From a virus: a stretch of DNA of 51,382 nt. Positions within the stretch are counted from its first letter, which is position 1. The number at the start of each line of letters is the position of its first letter. Made by a program: the position numbers and the translations under genes. The stretch is from positions 1 through 51,382 of the IMG/VR virus record IMGVR_UViG_3300030060_003808, one strand, 5' to 3'. Below are positions 32,998-41,472 of the stretch, piece after piece. The notes under the pieces are model-generated. The model was not told where the DNA came from and did not search any database. It saw nothing but the letters and a program-made list of their open reading frames with translations.

Positions 32998-35486
32998 AAC
33001 AAGCCTCTAATTTTATTTTCTAATTCAAACAATTTCAGATCTGCATTTTGTTTCAATCTGTCAATCGCCACTTCGAGTTTATCATCTGCTATTGATTTTT
33101 GCACATTCATGCGCTCCGCTTGCAATTCCGCATCCATCATTTTTTCTTGAGCTCTTTGATTTTGTTTCTGTGAGAATTGTTGATTTTCAAGATCCAACTC
33201 TTTGTCTTTAAGATCTAATTCTCTCTTTCTTATGTCAACCAATGGATCTTCGCCACCGCTCATCCCTATAGATTGTAAAAACTCAGAGGCAAGTTCAGCC
33301 ATGATGCTAGAGCTCATCTGCTCCATCATCATTTGTATTTGTTGGCCAATCATTTGTGCTTCTTCTTGTGGGACTTGCTGCATCTGTGCTTGGATCTCTA
33401 CAATTCTTTGTTTCATCTCTTCTGGCATTTGTTCTTGAGCAATTTGGCTGGCCATAAATTGTAGATGTTGCATGCAATGACTAATAATCAATGCTTGCAC
33501 CTGGGGACTTTGTTTAACCAAATCTGTAAAAAATAAACTTTTGTGGGTTTCAACATGGGCTTGGTGATTCTGCTCTGGAAATGCTTGAGCTGGTTGGCCT
33601 AGTAATAAAGTAGAGTTTTCTGTTCCCGCATCTATTGGTTTTGGTGTCATGTCTGGCGGTGGCTGTATCAATGATTCTACATTATCGACGCCTAATGCTG
33701 CATACATTCTTCGGTATGCCTCATAAATACCCATCGGACCATGTATCTCTGGATTTGACTGCACCATTTGTAATAACTCTTGGGCCAAAGTTACTCTTTG
33801 GCTTTGTGAAAATATATTGGGATCTGATATTGGTATGATGTCTACCCGATCATCAAAATCTTGTTGTTTAATTTCGCTTGGAGCTGTGCCATTTTGGAAT
33901 GTATAAACAGGCGGTAAAGATTCCGAAAACACTTTAGACAATAAGCCAAACTCTACTTTTTGGGAGTGATGCAATCTTTTGTGGATTGCGCTCATCACTT
34001 TCGTTCCACGTTCCAACAAAGCGACTGTGGTTCCCACAGGCATTGCTTGGTTCATGTCGCCCACATTCATGTCAGCTATGGCCGCAAATCGTTTGCCAGA
34101 ATCAACCAAGATTCCTAATAATTGCATCAATACATTGCTTGGCTCTTTAATCGGCAGCGGGATTAAATTTTCTCTTAGCGATCCGCCAGTAGTATCAATG
34201 TCTCTAAACTCTCCTGGTTGCAATGGATCATCTTCATCCCGGATCCTCATTCCTCTGGCTTTAAAGCCAGCTGGTAAATTCGCCAATGTTCCGGCATCAA
34301 TGAGTTGTCTAAGTATTGATGTCGATGCTTTTGATAAGCCGCCGATCATGTGCGAAAGTCCTAGGCCATAAAAACCGAGTCCTGGCATAAACTTGTATTG
34401 CACAAAATAATTAATCTTATTTTTGAGCATGTCATTTGGAAGGTAATTTCTTCTAATTGACAATACTTTTTCAGAGTCTTCTTCTATTGTGACAATGTAA
34501 GGCAGCTTCAATCCGGTTGTTCTGCCTTCTTGGTCCATGTCCTCGAAGCCTTCAATATCCAATACTGTGTGGACTTCGTAAACTGTTCTGTTCCGGTTTT
34601 CTTTATAAGAAGGTGAGACACCTTGTATTTCATCGATTGCTTCTTCGACATCGGACATATCTTCTGAGTAAGAATCAGATCCGATATCTACATTTGCGTA
34701 AAAACCAGTAAGTTGTTGTTTTTTAATCTCGTTTGAAGACATGCTAATCGCATGTGTAATTCTCTCAGCAGAGCTGATATCTGTGGCCTCGTAAGGCACA
34801 ATTAGATCCTCTGGAGTTATAAATTTAGAAACTGCTCTGTTTAAAACAAAATCAAAATAAACTTTTTTGAATGTCGATCCAGCCAATGGCAAATAAAATA
34901 ACATTTGGTCGAGCTCTGGATCATATTCCTCCATTACATTCATAATGTAATAATTCATAAACTCCTGGACTCTTTCGGCTTGGCTCTCTGTTTCAACTGT
35001 GCGAGCTCCTACAATTTCTGTTTTTACTGGACCTTTAGCTGGCAACATTTCCTTATAAGCCTGGGCTTGGAATTGGGTTGTGGCTTCTGCTAGGATTGGG
35101 TGAATAACACCAGAGCTGCCCTCAAAAGGTTGTGATCTGCCTTCGTCAAATTTCATTCCTAAATATTTTAGGCCTTCTGTGTAAGTTTTTTCCCAATCGC
35201 TTCTGGATTGTTTGTCGCCTTTAATAGAGCTCAATAAATCACCAGAAATACTTTGCAAAATATCATCCGATAAAAAATCGACTAGGTTGGCGTTAAAATC
35301 ATCTGTGGGTTGTGGCTGACTTTGTTCTATCTCATCGTCAATAAAAATTTGTTCATTATCGACCAATATTTGTGCTGCTTCTGCAATTTGATCTTCCCGA
35401 GTTGTATCGGGAAAAACCTCTACAGCGGATCCTTGAGTTCTTACATCTGGATTGCTTTCGGTTCCTAATTGTTTGTCAATCGCCAT
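32994..35486 (-). CDS. Portal protein
   Basis: 830 residues. The gene directly follows the terminase and precedes scaffold, as usual. WEKTYTEGLKYLGMKF...PFEGSSGVIHPILAEA, MNYYIMNVMEEYDPELDQM, LPLAGSTFKKVYFD and a long C-terminal Gln/Met-rich helix (QQVPQEEAQMIGQQIQMMM) fit the large podovirus-like portal proteins of marine phages. It forms the dodecameric DNA gate and tail docking site. Confidence 0.8.
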   Translation of the reverse strand: MAIDKQLGTESNPDVRTQGSAVEVFPDTTREDQIAEAAQILVDNEQIFIDDEIEQSQPQPTDDFNANLVDFLSDDILQSISGDLLSSIKGDKQSRSDWEKTYTEGLKYLGMKFDEGRSQPFEGSSGVIHPILAEATTQFQAQAYKEMLPAKGPVKTEIVGARTVETESQAERVQEFMNYYIMNVMEEYDPELDQMLFYLPLAGSTFKKVYFDFVLNRAVSKFITPEDLIVPYEATDISSAERITHAISMSSNEIKKQQLTGFYANVDIGSDSYSEDMSDVEEAIDEIQGVSPSYKENRNRTVYEVHTVLDIEGFEDMDQEGRTTGLKLPYIVTIEEDSEKVLSIRRNYLPNDMLKNKINYFVQYKFMPGLGFYGLGLSHMIGGLSKASTSILRQLIDAGTLANLPAGFKARGMRIRDEDDPLQPGEFRDIDTTGGSLRENLIPLPIKEPSNVLMQLLGILVDSGKRFAAIADMNVGDMNQAMPVGTTVALLERGTKVMSAIHKRLHHSQKVEFGLLSKVFSESLPPVYTFQNGTAPSEIKQQDFDDRVDIIPISDPNIFSQSQRVTLAQELLQMVQSNPEIHGPMGIYEAYRRMYAALGVDNVESLIQPPPDMTPKPIDAGTENSTLLLGQPAQAFPEQNHQAHVETHKSLFFTDLVKQSPQVQALIISHCMQHLQFMASQIAQEQMPEEMKQRIVEIQAQMQQVPQEEAQMIGQQIQMMMEQMSSSIMAELASEFLQSIGMSGGEDPLVDIRKRELDLKDKELDLENQQFSQKQNQRAQEKMMDAELQAERMNVQKSIADDKLEVAIDRLKQNADLKLFELENKIRGLL

Positions 35487-35492
35487 ATCTAA

Positions 35493-35657
35493 TTAGTGTA
35501 GCACTCTTGGACTATGATAATCCATATCAATTAAATCTGTCAGCTCGCCGTCAACAGACAAACCATGATAATCTGCAATCGTTTCCGCGTCTTCTAAATT
35601 TTGTGCATGTATGTTTGGTCCAGCATAGTCTTTCCCGTCCAATTCAAAACTCGTCAC
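35493..35657 (-). CDS. 54-residue protein starting with GTG
   Basis: A GTG at 35657 opens a frame to TAA at 35493-35495: MTSFELDGKDYAGPNIHAQN, then LEDAETIADYHGLSVDGE and a charged tail. Similar short proteins beginning with an aromatic-DG.dYAGPNI pattern occur in marine phages by memory. It fits exactly between TerL and portal. No clear Shine-Dalgarno, but coupling from the TerL stop eight bases upstream is plausible. Confidence 0.55.
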   Translation of the reverse strand: MTSFELDGKDYAGPNIHAQNLEDAETIADYHGLSVDGELTDLIDMDYHSPRVLH

Positions 35658-35665
35658 AAATATTT

Positions 35666-37150
35666 TTAGTAATATACTGTTCTGTTCTTCTTTAATAATC
35701 TCACCTCATCTTGGTAGTCTTCATTCAAAGATATAAAACCGCCTTGTCTAAATCTCATCAATGCCATTGTAGCACTATCGCAAAAGTCGTCATAATCGCC
35801 GAAAGGGAAGGATGCCATCTCTTCAATCACTTCATCTGCAAAATCTTTCTCTGGTGCCCATACCATGCCAGACTCAAATATGGGTGCAACACTGTTCATC
35901 CTAGCAATTTTATCCTGGCCTCTGCTCGGCGCATAAGAAGTTACAGGTATGCCCATTCTTCTCAGCTCATGTGTCAATGGTGTTCCAGACGCTTTGGCTT
36001 CAATTAAAACACAATCTGGCTCCCAATATCTATATTCTTCTAATGCCATTCTTTTAAGCTCTGGGAAGTCTACTCTTACTCTTTTTGCATCAAGTAATAT
36101 AATTTCATCTGCCTCGCCTTCTTCTCTGTTGAATATTGCCCAGGTTGTAATTGCTGAGTAATCAGCTGTTTCTTTTTTTGAAAAAGCGGTGTCATAACTT
36201 TGAATTACATAAGAATATGGCGGTATATCTGGGTTTTCCCATCGATTCCACCATTCTCTTTTAACAATAGAGCCTTCTTCCGCAGTTGGGTTTTGCATCC
36301 ATTGGCTATTCCATTTGGATATTGGCAAAGATGCTTTAACACCCAGGAGCTCCTCTTTTTTCCAAAATTCTGGCCATAAAGGATCTTCTGATTCTGGCAT
36401 AATTGCTGGAAACTCAATCACTTCCCATTGATCGGCATGATCCTCGCCTTGCCTGTTTAATACTTTTCCAACCAAATCTTTGGTGCTCCAACGTGTCATT
36501 ACTATCACGATTATTCCGCCTGGTTGTAGACGCTGCCTTGGACCAGAAGTGTACCATTCGTATGCGGACTCTAAGGCTTTTGGTGACATTGCATCTTGCT
36601 CTGAATGAGGATCATCAATAACCAAAAGATCAGCACCACGGCCTGTAATTGCACCACCCACGCCAGCTGCGAAAAACTCACCTTCTTGGTTGCTCGTCCA
36701 ACGGCCAGCTGATTTGTTATCCGCTTGTAACTGTAGCTCTGGAAAAACATGTTGGTAATCTTCGCTGCCGATAAGGTTTCTGACTTTACGACCGAACCTT
36801 ACAGCAAGTTCCGCTGTGTGTGTTGTCTGAATAATTTTTAAGTCGCCTCTTCTGCCCATCATCCAGGCCGGGAAAAATGTTGATGCAAACTCTGATTTTG
36901 AGTGCCTGGGCGGTAAACAAACAATCAATCTCTTGAGTTTACCATCTGCAATTCGATTGAATTTATCTGCTATTATTTTATGATGTCGGCCTTCAATAAA
37001 ATCTGGCCACATGTGTTTGATAAAAGACATGAAATCGGATTGGCAACTGTCTTGTTTCTCTAATTGATCGTATCGATTAATTAAAGCAAGCGCCTCGGCT
37101 TTATCTTGCTCAGACAGAATATCAAAATCTTTGTAGGAAACTTCACTCAT
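35666..37150 (-). CDS. terL: Terminase large subunit
   Basis: 494 residues from the ATG at 37150; a GTG at 37189 would add 13 residues. Walker A-like LPPRHSKSEFAS, coupling region IIQTTHTAEL, Walker B LLVIDDPHSE, then the nuclease domain with SYDTAFSKKETADYSA (first Asp), VLIEAKASGTPL and DDFCDSATMAL (last Asp). The ATPase pumps DNA into the procapsid and the RNase H-like nuclease cuts it. It sits between lysozyme and portal genes. Confidence 0.85.
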   Translation of the reverse strand: MSEVSYKDFDILSEQDKAEALALINRYDQLEKQDSCQSDFMSFIKHMWPDFIEGRHHKIIADKFNRIADGKLKRLIVCLPPRHSKSEFASTFFPAWMMGRRGDLKIIQTTHTAELAVRFGRKVRNLIGSEDYQHVFPELQLQADNKSAGRWTSNQEGEFFAAGVGGAITGRGADLLVIDDPHSEQDAMSPKALESAYEWYTSGPRQRLQPGGIIVIVMTRWSTKDLVGKVLNRQGEDHADQWEVIEFPAIMPESEDPLWPEFWKKEELLGVKASLPISKWNSQWMQNPTAEEGSIVKREWWNRWENPDIPPYSYVIQSYDTAFSKKETADYSAITTWAIFNREEGEADEIILLDAKRVRVDFPELKRMALEEYRYWEPDCVLIEAKASGTPLTHELRRMGIPVTSYAPSRGQDKIARMNSVAPIFESGMVWAPEKDFADEVIEEMASFPFGDYDDFCDSATMALMRFRQGGFISLNEDYQDEVRLLKKNRTVYY

Positions 37151-37231
37151 AAGCGAGCCGGGGGGCAAGGTAGTGACGTAAAAGACCACCCGACTCTAAG
37201 CGAAACCGCCTAGACGTAGTATTACACATCG

Positions 37232-37675
37232 CTAAATCTCGTGCCATGGTTCATTCATAAATAACAAACTTTCTGCCTCACGCCTACGGATCAAGCCATC
37301 CAGTGTCTTTCCGCCAGCTTTATTCCATCGTCGCATTTCGCTTGGTACTTTGGCAAAATTCTTGGCATTTATTTCTTTCAACATTGTAGAGGACTTGAGA
37401 TTAGTCGGTCCAAGGTTGTATGTCCAAGCAACCAATGAATCAAATTCATTCTGTTGCAGATCCACAGTCACCATATTGTTGACATAGCCCTCATACTCAA
37501 TCAGCTCATCTTCAAGCATTTTGTCCGCATCTTCTTGTGTAATGCAATCACCTTTGCAAACATTTTTTGTGTGGCCATAGCCAATAGTCCATACATCTAC
37601 TGCATCTTTGTATGCAGTTAGTTCACACCCCTCAAATTTTTTGATAAGTGCCTTTCCCTCTTCGGATATTTTCAT
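37232..37675 (-). CDS. T4-type lysozyme (GH24 endolysin)
   Basis: 147 residues from the ATG at 37675, which has GGGGAG just upstream. Catalytic triad E15...D24...T30 (KKFEGCELTAYKDAVDVWTIGYGHT read in parts: FEGCELTAYKD, VWTIGYGHT) matches T4 lysozyme E11/D20/T26. It cleaves peptidoglycan after membrane permeabilisation. The apparent 60-residue upstream extension lies within the nuclease gene in another frame, so it is probably not expressed and there is no SAR signal. Confidence 0.85.
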   Translation of the reverse strand: MKISEEGKALIKKFEGCELTAYKDAVDVWTIGYGHTKNVCKGDCITQEDADKMLEDELIEYEGYVNNMVTVDLQQNEFDSLVAWTYNLGPTNLKSSTMLKEINAKNFAKVPSEMRRWNKAGGKTLDGLIRRREAESLLFMNEPWHEI

Positions 37676-37676
37676 T

Positions 37677-38090
37677 TCATACTCCCCATGTTCCGTCCGA
37701 TCTAATCTTAGCGACTTTTTTACCGCCGTGATATTCAACAGCCAACTGTTCATCAATAAGAATAGCGCAGATATCCCGACCATCTTCACTGTACGGAATA
37801 CCCAAGATACGTCCGTATTTACCTTTGCCAAGCGATTTAACTTTGAATTTACCACTACATAACTCCTTTAATCGTTCTTTTGCTTTCAACCCTAAGACCT
37901 TTTCTTGTGCTCTTTCTGGATATCTTTTTGTGTTGATGCGACTCTCCGGGGTATCGATCCCGGCAAGTCGTATTCTTTGTTTGTGCAATCTGACTGAAAA
38001 TCCTAGGTCCAGCACACAATCCAAGGTGTCCCCATCTATTATTCTGTCTAGGGTTGCGTTATATACAAAAGCATCTGGCGCATCACTCAT
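37677..38090 (-). CDS. Thermonuclease-like (SNase) protein
   Basis: 137 residues. RIIDGDTLDC (D21), RIRLAGIDTPES (R41, D46, E49) and GKYGRILG (R94) reproduce the catalytic Asp/Arg/Asp/Glu/Arg set of staphylococcal nuclease. No signal peptide is visible, so it may act on DNA or RNA inside the cell, or be released at lysis. It overlaps the spanin gene upstream by eight bases and the lysozyme start follows immediately. Confidence 0.8.
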   Translation of the reverse strand: MSDAPDAFVYNATLDRIIDGDTLDCVLDLGFSVRLHKQRIRLAGIDTPESRINTKRYPERAQEKVLGLKAKERLKELCSGKFKVKSLGKGKYGRILGIPYSEDGRDICAILIDEQLAVEYHGGKKVAKIRSDGTWGV

Positions 38091-38472
38091 TTGTTTCTCC
38101 TTCTTTGGTTGTAACCATTCTATAATAGACTACGACATCTTTGAGCTCAGTGATGTATCGTTTGAGCTCTTGCATGTTGTAGGCCATCACTTCGTAATCC
38201 GGCACTGTCATTGCTAAAAATACAAGCTCACCTTCTTGTTCTTCGATGATTTTAAATTGTTCTGTGTAGTTTTCTGGCGTAATCGTCAACCATCTGACTT
38301 CCTTGAGATCTATTTCCCTAGGCATTACAGGCTGGACAATCGTTCTGTCTATTGGCTTCGATGTAACCTGTATTTCTTTAGTTGGAATTAGACTGCAACT
38401 GCAAGCCATCATCGAGATCATCAACAGTGCTGCTGAGTTTTTCGATGTCTTCCATGATATGTTTTGTGCCAT
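38083..38472 (-). CDS. Rz1-like outer-membrane spanin lipoprotein
   Basis: 129 residues. Basic N-terminus, hydrophobic stretch AALLMISMMA and lipobox MMAC (Cys about 24) indicate an exported lipoprotein. PVMPREIDLKEVRWL and a helical C-terminus follow. It overlaps the Rz-like gene by 95 bases in another frame, the classic nested spanin arrangement. With the inner-membrane partner it should disrupt the outer membrane at lysis. AGAGGA lies upstream of the ATG. Confidence 0.7.
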   Translation of the reverse strand: MAQNISWKTSKNSAALLMISMMACSCSLIPTKEIQVTSKPIDRTIVQPVMPREIDLKEVRWLTITPENYTEQFKIIEEQEGELVFLAMTVPDYEVMAYNMQELKRYITELKDVVVYYRMVTTKEGETNE

Positions 38473-38773
38473 TGTTTATTTTCCTCTGCATTTCTACCGG
38501 ATCTGCAAGTATTTTAGCTGTCAATTTATAATTCTGAATAAACTGAGTGTATCTGTTGAGCTCTCTCATTGCCGCTTGACTTTTAACTGTCATGTCTTGG
38601 AGCTGTTGTGTTTGGAGTTGAAAATCATTCTCCAAGGTTTTGATTGTCTCTTCCTGGATTGCAACAGCTCCCTCCAGGCTTTTATTATTGGCTTGTAAAA
38701 CAATGTTTTCGTTATATAGCCAATAAGAGAGAGCACCCAATACCAATATAATTCCTATAAGTAACTGTTGCAT
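38378..38773 (-). CDS. Rz-like inner-membrane spanin
   Basis: 131 residues. An N-terminal transmembrane anchor (LLIGIILVLGALSYWLY) is followed by a long periplasmic coiled coil (NNKSLEGAVAIQEETIKTLE and onwards). This topology and nesting with the lipoprotein gene match Rz/Rz1. It should span the periplasm to the Rz1 lipoprotein and drive the last step of lysis. Confidence 0.75.
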   Translation of the reverse strand: MQQLLIGIILVLGALSYWLYNENIVLQANNKSLEGAVAIQEETIKTLENDFQLQTQQLQDMTVKSQAAMRELNRYTQFIQNYKLTAKILADPVEMQRKINNGTKHIMEDIEKLSSTVDDLDDGLQLQSNSN

Positions 38774-39012
38774 TATAATCTTTTGATTATGTAGTTAAGG
38801 CCGCCAGCGCTTCTGTATTCAATCAATTTATTATCCTCATCTATAAATTTTAAGTGCCTATCTTTTTGAACCATGACTCTTTTCGATATATAAATTCTAT
38901 CATCGGCATCGCCATACTCTTTGTTCCAGGACACTGTAATTTCATATCTTGGCCTCATTAAGTTTATCAACCAAGTAAAAAACTTTTTAGCAGCTTTTTT
39001 TATACTGTCCAT
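38773..39012 (-). CDS. Unrecognised basic protein (79 residues)
   Basis: The N-terminus is basic and amphipathic (SIKKAAKKFFTWLINLMRP), possibly membrane-peripheral; the rest is beta-rich (YEITVSWNKEYGDADDRIYI). It lies between the cyclase and the spanins, overlapping the cyclase by 13 bases and the spanin by one. Function unknown. Confidence 0.55.
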   Translation of the reverse strand: MDSIKKAAKKFFTWLINLMRPRYEITVSWNKEYGDADDRIYISKRVMVQKDRHLKFIDEDNKLIEYRSAGGLNYIIKRL

Positions 39013-40766
39013 ATTGGCAGCTCATCCTTTTTACCTTTTACTTTAATCGATTCTAGTGATTTTAATACAAGTTTGCAATTCTTTGCAGTGTTCTCACCAA
39101 TCAATATATCTACACCTACGTCTTTTGTTGCGCTTTCTAATCTCGCCGCAGTATTAACTGGATCACCGATTGCTGAATAATCAAATCGAGTGTCAGATCC
39201 CATGTTACCTATGACAGCATTACCGGATTGACAGCCGACGCCCACTTGGACTGGATTGGATAATGTTTTGTTGAGCTCGTCTATTCCTTTTTGTATGTCT
39301 ATGGCCGCTTGAACAGCTTTGGTTTCATGTTCATCAAGATCCAAAGGAGCTCCAAAAATAAACATCCCGGCATCCCCAATAAATTTGTCGGTCATTCCTC
39401 CTAGTTTTTGCACAGCGTTTACTTGGACTGTCAAAGTTTTATTCATTATTTCGGTTACTTCTTCTGGAGATAATTTTTCACTGAGAGCTGTAAAACCACG
39501 AAGATCTGTAAAAAGATAAGTGCAGTATCTTTTTTCTCCGCCCAGCTTCAACAGATCTGGATTTTTTTGGAGCTGCTTAACTTGTCTTGGATCCAAATAA
39601 TGCTCAAATTGTTTTTTGATCTGTTGTCTCAGTTTATATTGTTTTCTGAAATTTAGATAAAAAGCGACAAAACCTACGATAAAACCAGCAATTAATGTCC
39701 AGGTAACATCAATTAAAAGCCCTTTTTGTATGGTTTGGTATCCAAAATAAGCGATTAGAGCGTTTATCAGCCCATAAGATACTAGACCAAGGGTAATGCC
39801 AAATACGTTCAATACGATCCAAATACAGCTTACTGAGAGCAAAAACAGTGCTATTTCTGCCAACAAAGCATAGTCTGGGATAATTGGGCTGTCTTGGATT
39901 AAAATTGACTCAGAAAGCGCAGCTTGTATTTTATGCGGTTCCAATAGGCCAGCTGGTGTCGCAACCTGTGGCATGATGCCTTTGGCCGTTACACCAACAA
40001 AAATAAAACGACCTTTGATGAGCTCAGTCTGTCTAATATCATTTAATGAAAATTGTGGCGTATCAACCCAGCTAATCCATTTTCTTCCCAGGGTGTCTGT
40101 TTTGACAGGAGGCAAGCCTTTAACTCGGACCTCTTGGATTCCAGCATCGGAGGTTTTAATTACATAAGTATCGGCACCAGCAAGGACTTTTAAGACTTCT
40201 GTTCCGTATGCACTCACCCAGCCATCTGGTGTTCTGAGCAACAATGGCATACGCCTTACCAGCTGATCTACTTCTGTGGGTGCTACCGCAATGCCCTGGT
40301 ATGCTGCTTCTCTTAATATCGGTATGTTCTGCACCACGCCTTTTGCTTTGAAACCGCCATGGTCTTGGCCCAAAATCACTGTTCCGGTTGTCATTGGGTA
40401 TTCGCCATTGTCGTTTTCAAATGTAGCCAATACGCTTGGTGCAGCTGCTAGGCTTTTTGCAAACTCTGAGTCACCACCAAATCTGTCATTCTGTGGAAAA
40501 GAGATTACCCAGCCAACTCCCAAGGCGCCTTGATCTAATAATTCATTTTGAATTTTTGCCAAGCGGTTTCGTGGAAACGGATAACCGCCTTCTTTTTCTA
40601 CGTCGTCTTCCGTAATGTTTAGTATCGAGAAATATCCAGAAGGTTTTTGTTCTGGAACCAATGTATCAAATGTTTTGAGTTTTAGTATTTCTAATGGAGT
40701 CCATTGTTGGACCAAAGGAGCTCCTAATAAAATGAGCAAAAAACCTAGCTGTATGGCTCTAATCAC
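39000..40766 (-). CDS. CHASE2-domain class III adenylate cyclase
   Basis: 588 residues, GTG start. After a signal-anchor (about 5-20), an extracytoplasmic CHASE2 domain spans about 28-290; three membrane helices follow (about 300-320, 322-345, 350-372). The linker FEHYLDPRQVKQLQ leads to a class III cyclase domain (412-588): metal-binding D421 (FTDLRGFTAL) and D465 (FIGDAGMFIF), adenine-selecting K461 and D535, transition-state N538 and R542 (DPVNTAARLE). All key residues for cAMP synthesis are present. A phage-encoded membrane cyclase of this type is unusual. Its start overlaps the curlin-like 2 stop by eight bases. Confidence 0.9.
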   Translation of the reverse strand: MIRAIQLGFLLILLGAPLVQQWTPLEILKLKTFDTLVPEQKPSGYFSILNITEDDVEKEGGYPFPRNRLAKIQNELLDQGALGVGWVISFPQNDRFGGDSEFAKSLAAAPSVLATFENDNGEYPMTTGTVILGQDHGGFKAKGVVQNIPILREAAYQGIAVAPTEVDQLVRRMPLLLRTPDGWVSAYGTEVLKVLAGADTYVIKTSDAGIQEVRVKGLPPVKTDTLGRKWISWVDTPQFSLNDIRQTELIKGRFIFVGVTAKGIMPQVATPAGLLEPHKIQAALSESILIQDSPIIPDYALLAEIALFLLSVSCIWIVLNVFGITLGLVSYGLINALIAYFGYQTIQKGLLIDVTWTLIAGFIVGFVAFYLNFRKQYKLRQQIKKQFEHYLDPRQVKQLQKNPDLLKLGGEKRYCTYLFTDLRGFTALSEKLSPEEVTEIMNKTLTVQVNAVQKLGGMTDKFIGDAGMFIFGAPLDLDEHETKAVQAAIDIQKGIDELNKTLSNPVQVGVGCQSGNAVIGNMGSDTRFDYSAIGDPVNTAARLESATKDVGVDILIGENTAKNCKLVLKSLESIKVKGKKDELPIWTV

Positions 40767-41472
40767 CTTGATTAATCGTCAATGTTTTATTGCAATTATT
40801 GGTGCAGTTATAATTTACTGTGATTGATTTATTGGTTGTTCCCGATTGACTTGCGGTGACATCGTAATCATCTGTGTAGAAATTTAATCTCATGTAATGA
40901 TCCCCGCTGCCTGTTTGTGTGATTGTGGCATCGTTGTTATCAGCCGAAGTGCTCGCATAAATCTTGGCGTAATGTTCTCCCGTTCCGGATTGATTGATAG
41001 AAAAATTGGAGCTGTCGCCAAAAGCACGGATCTCGCCTTCTTTATCATCGCCAGTTTGAGTTATGGAATACACGTTATTATCGCCTTGCATGTAGATTTC
41101 TGCATCGTTGTTGTTGCCATTCTGCACAACATCCATATCATTTCCATCATCGTCTGCATCGATATAACCAAAGTTATCATTGCCGTCCTGGTCAATCTTG
41201 TATTCATTTCCTGTGTGGTTGGCTACTTGGCTGTAAGCTCTGGCCGTGTTGCTCGTTCCTTCTTGGTCAATATCAATCGTAGCATTGCTGCAATTATGTG
41301 TGGTGTAAGTGCCTTGCGATAACCCGCACCAAACTCTTGCAGTATTACTGGTGCCAATTTGATCGATATGTATTAGCGAGGAGCTGCCTTTGGTTCTGAT
41401 CTCAACATTGTTGTCGCCCGCAACAGCAACAAAAGAAAATATACTAATCAGACTGATTGATAATAATTTCAT
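40759..41472 (-). CDS. Curlin-like amyloid protein 2
   Basis: 237 residues from the ATG at 41472, preceded by GGAGGCGGAGAAA. Signal peptide KLLSISLISIFSFVAVAG. The mature protein is a series of curlin-type strands: IDQIGTSNTA, IDQEGTSNTA, IDQDGNDNFG, VVQNGNNNDA, ITQTGDDKEG, INQSGTGEHY and ITQTGSGDHY, as in the Q-x-G-x-x-N repeats of CsgA/CsgB. It ends TLTINQGD. Expected to be secreted through CsgG and to form amyloid. Four Cys (two pairs) are unusual for curlins. Confidence 0.85.
   Translation of the reverse strand: MKLLSISLISIFSFVAVAGDNNVEIRTKGSSSLIHIDQIGTSNTARVWCGLSQGTYTTHNCSNATIDIDQEGTSNTARAYSQVANHTGNEYKIDQDGNDNFGYIDADDDGNDMDVVQNGNNNDAEIYMQGDNNVYSITQTGDDKEGEIRAFGDSSNFSINQSGTGEHYAKIYASTSADNNDATITQTGSGDHYMRLNFYTDDYDVTASQSGTTNKSITVNYNCTNNCNKTLTINQGD

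Noticed and set aside
37676-37855. An N-terminal extension of the lysozyme with a hydrophobic stretch that looks like a SAR signal
   Set aside because: It lies entirely inside the nuclease gene in another frame, and GGGGAG supports the ATG at 37675; the hydrophobic run is likely accidental.
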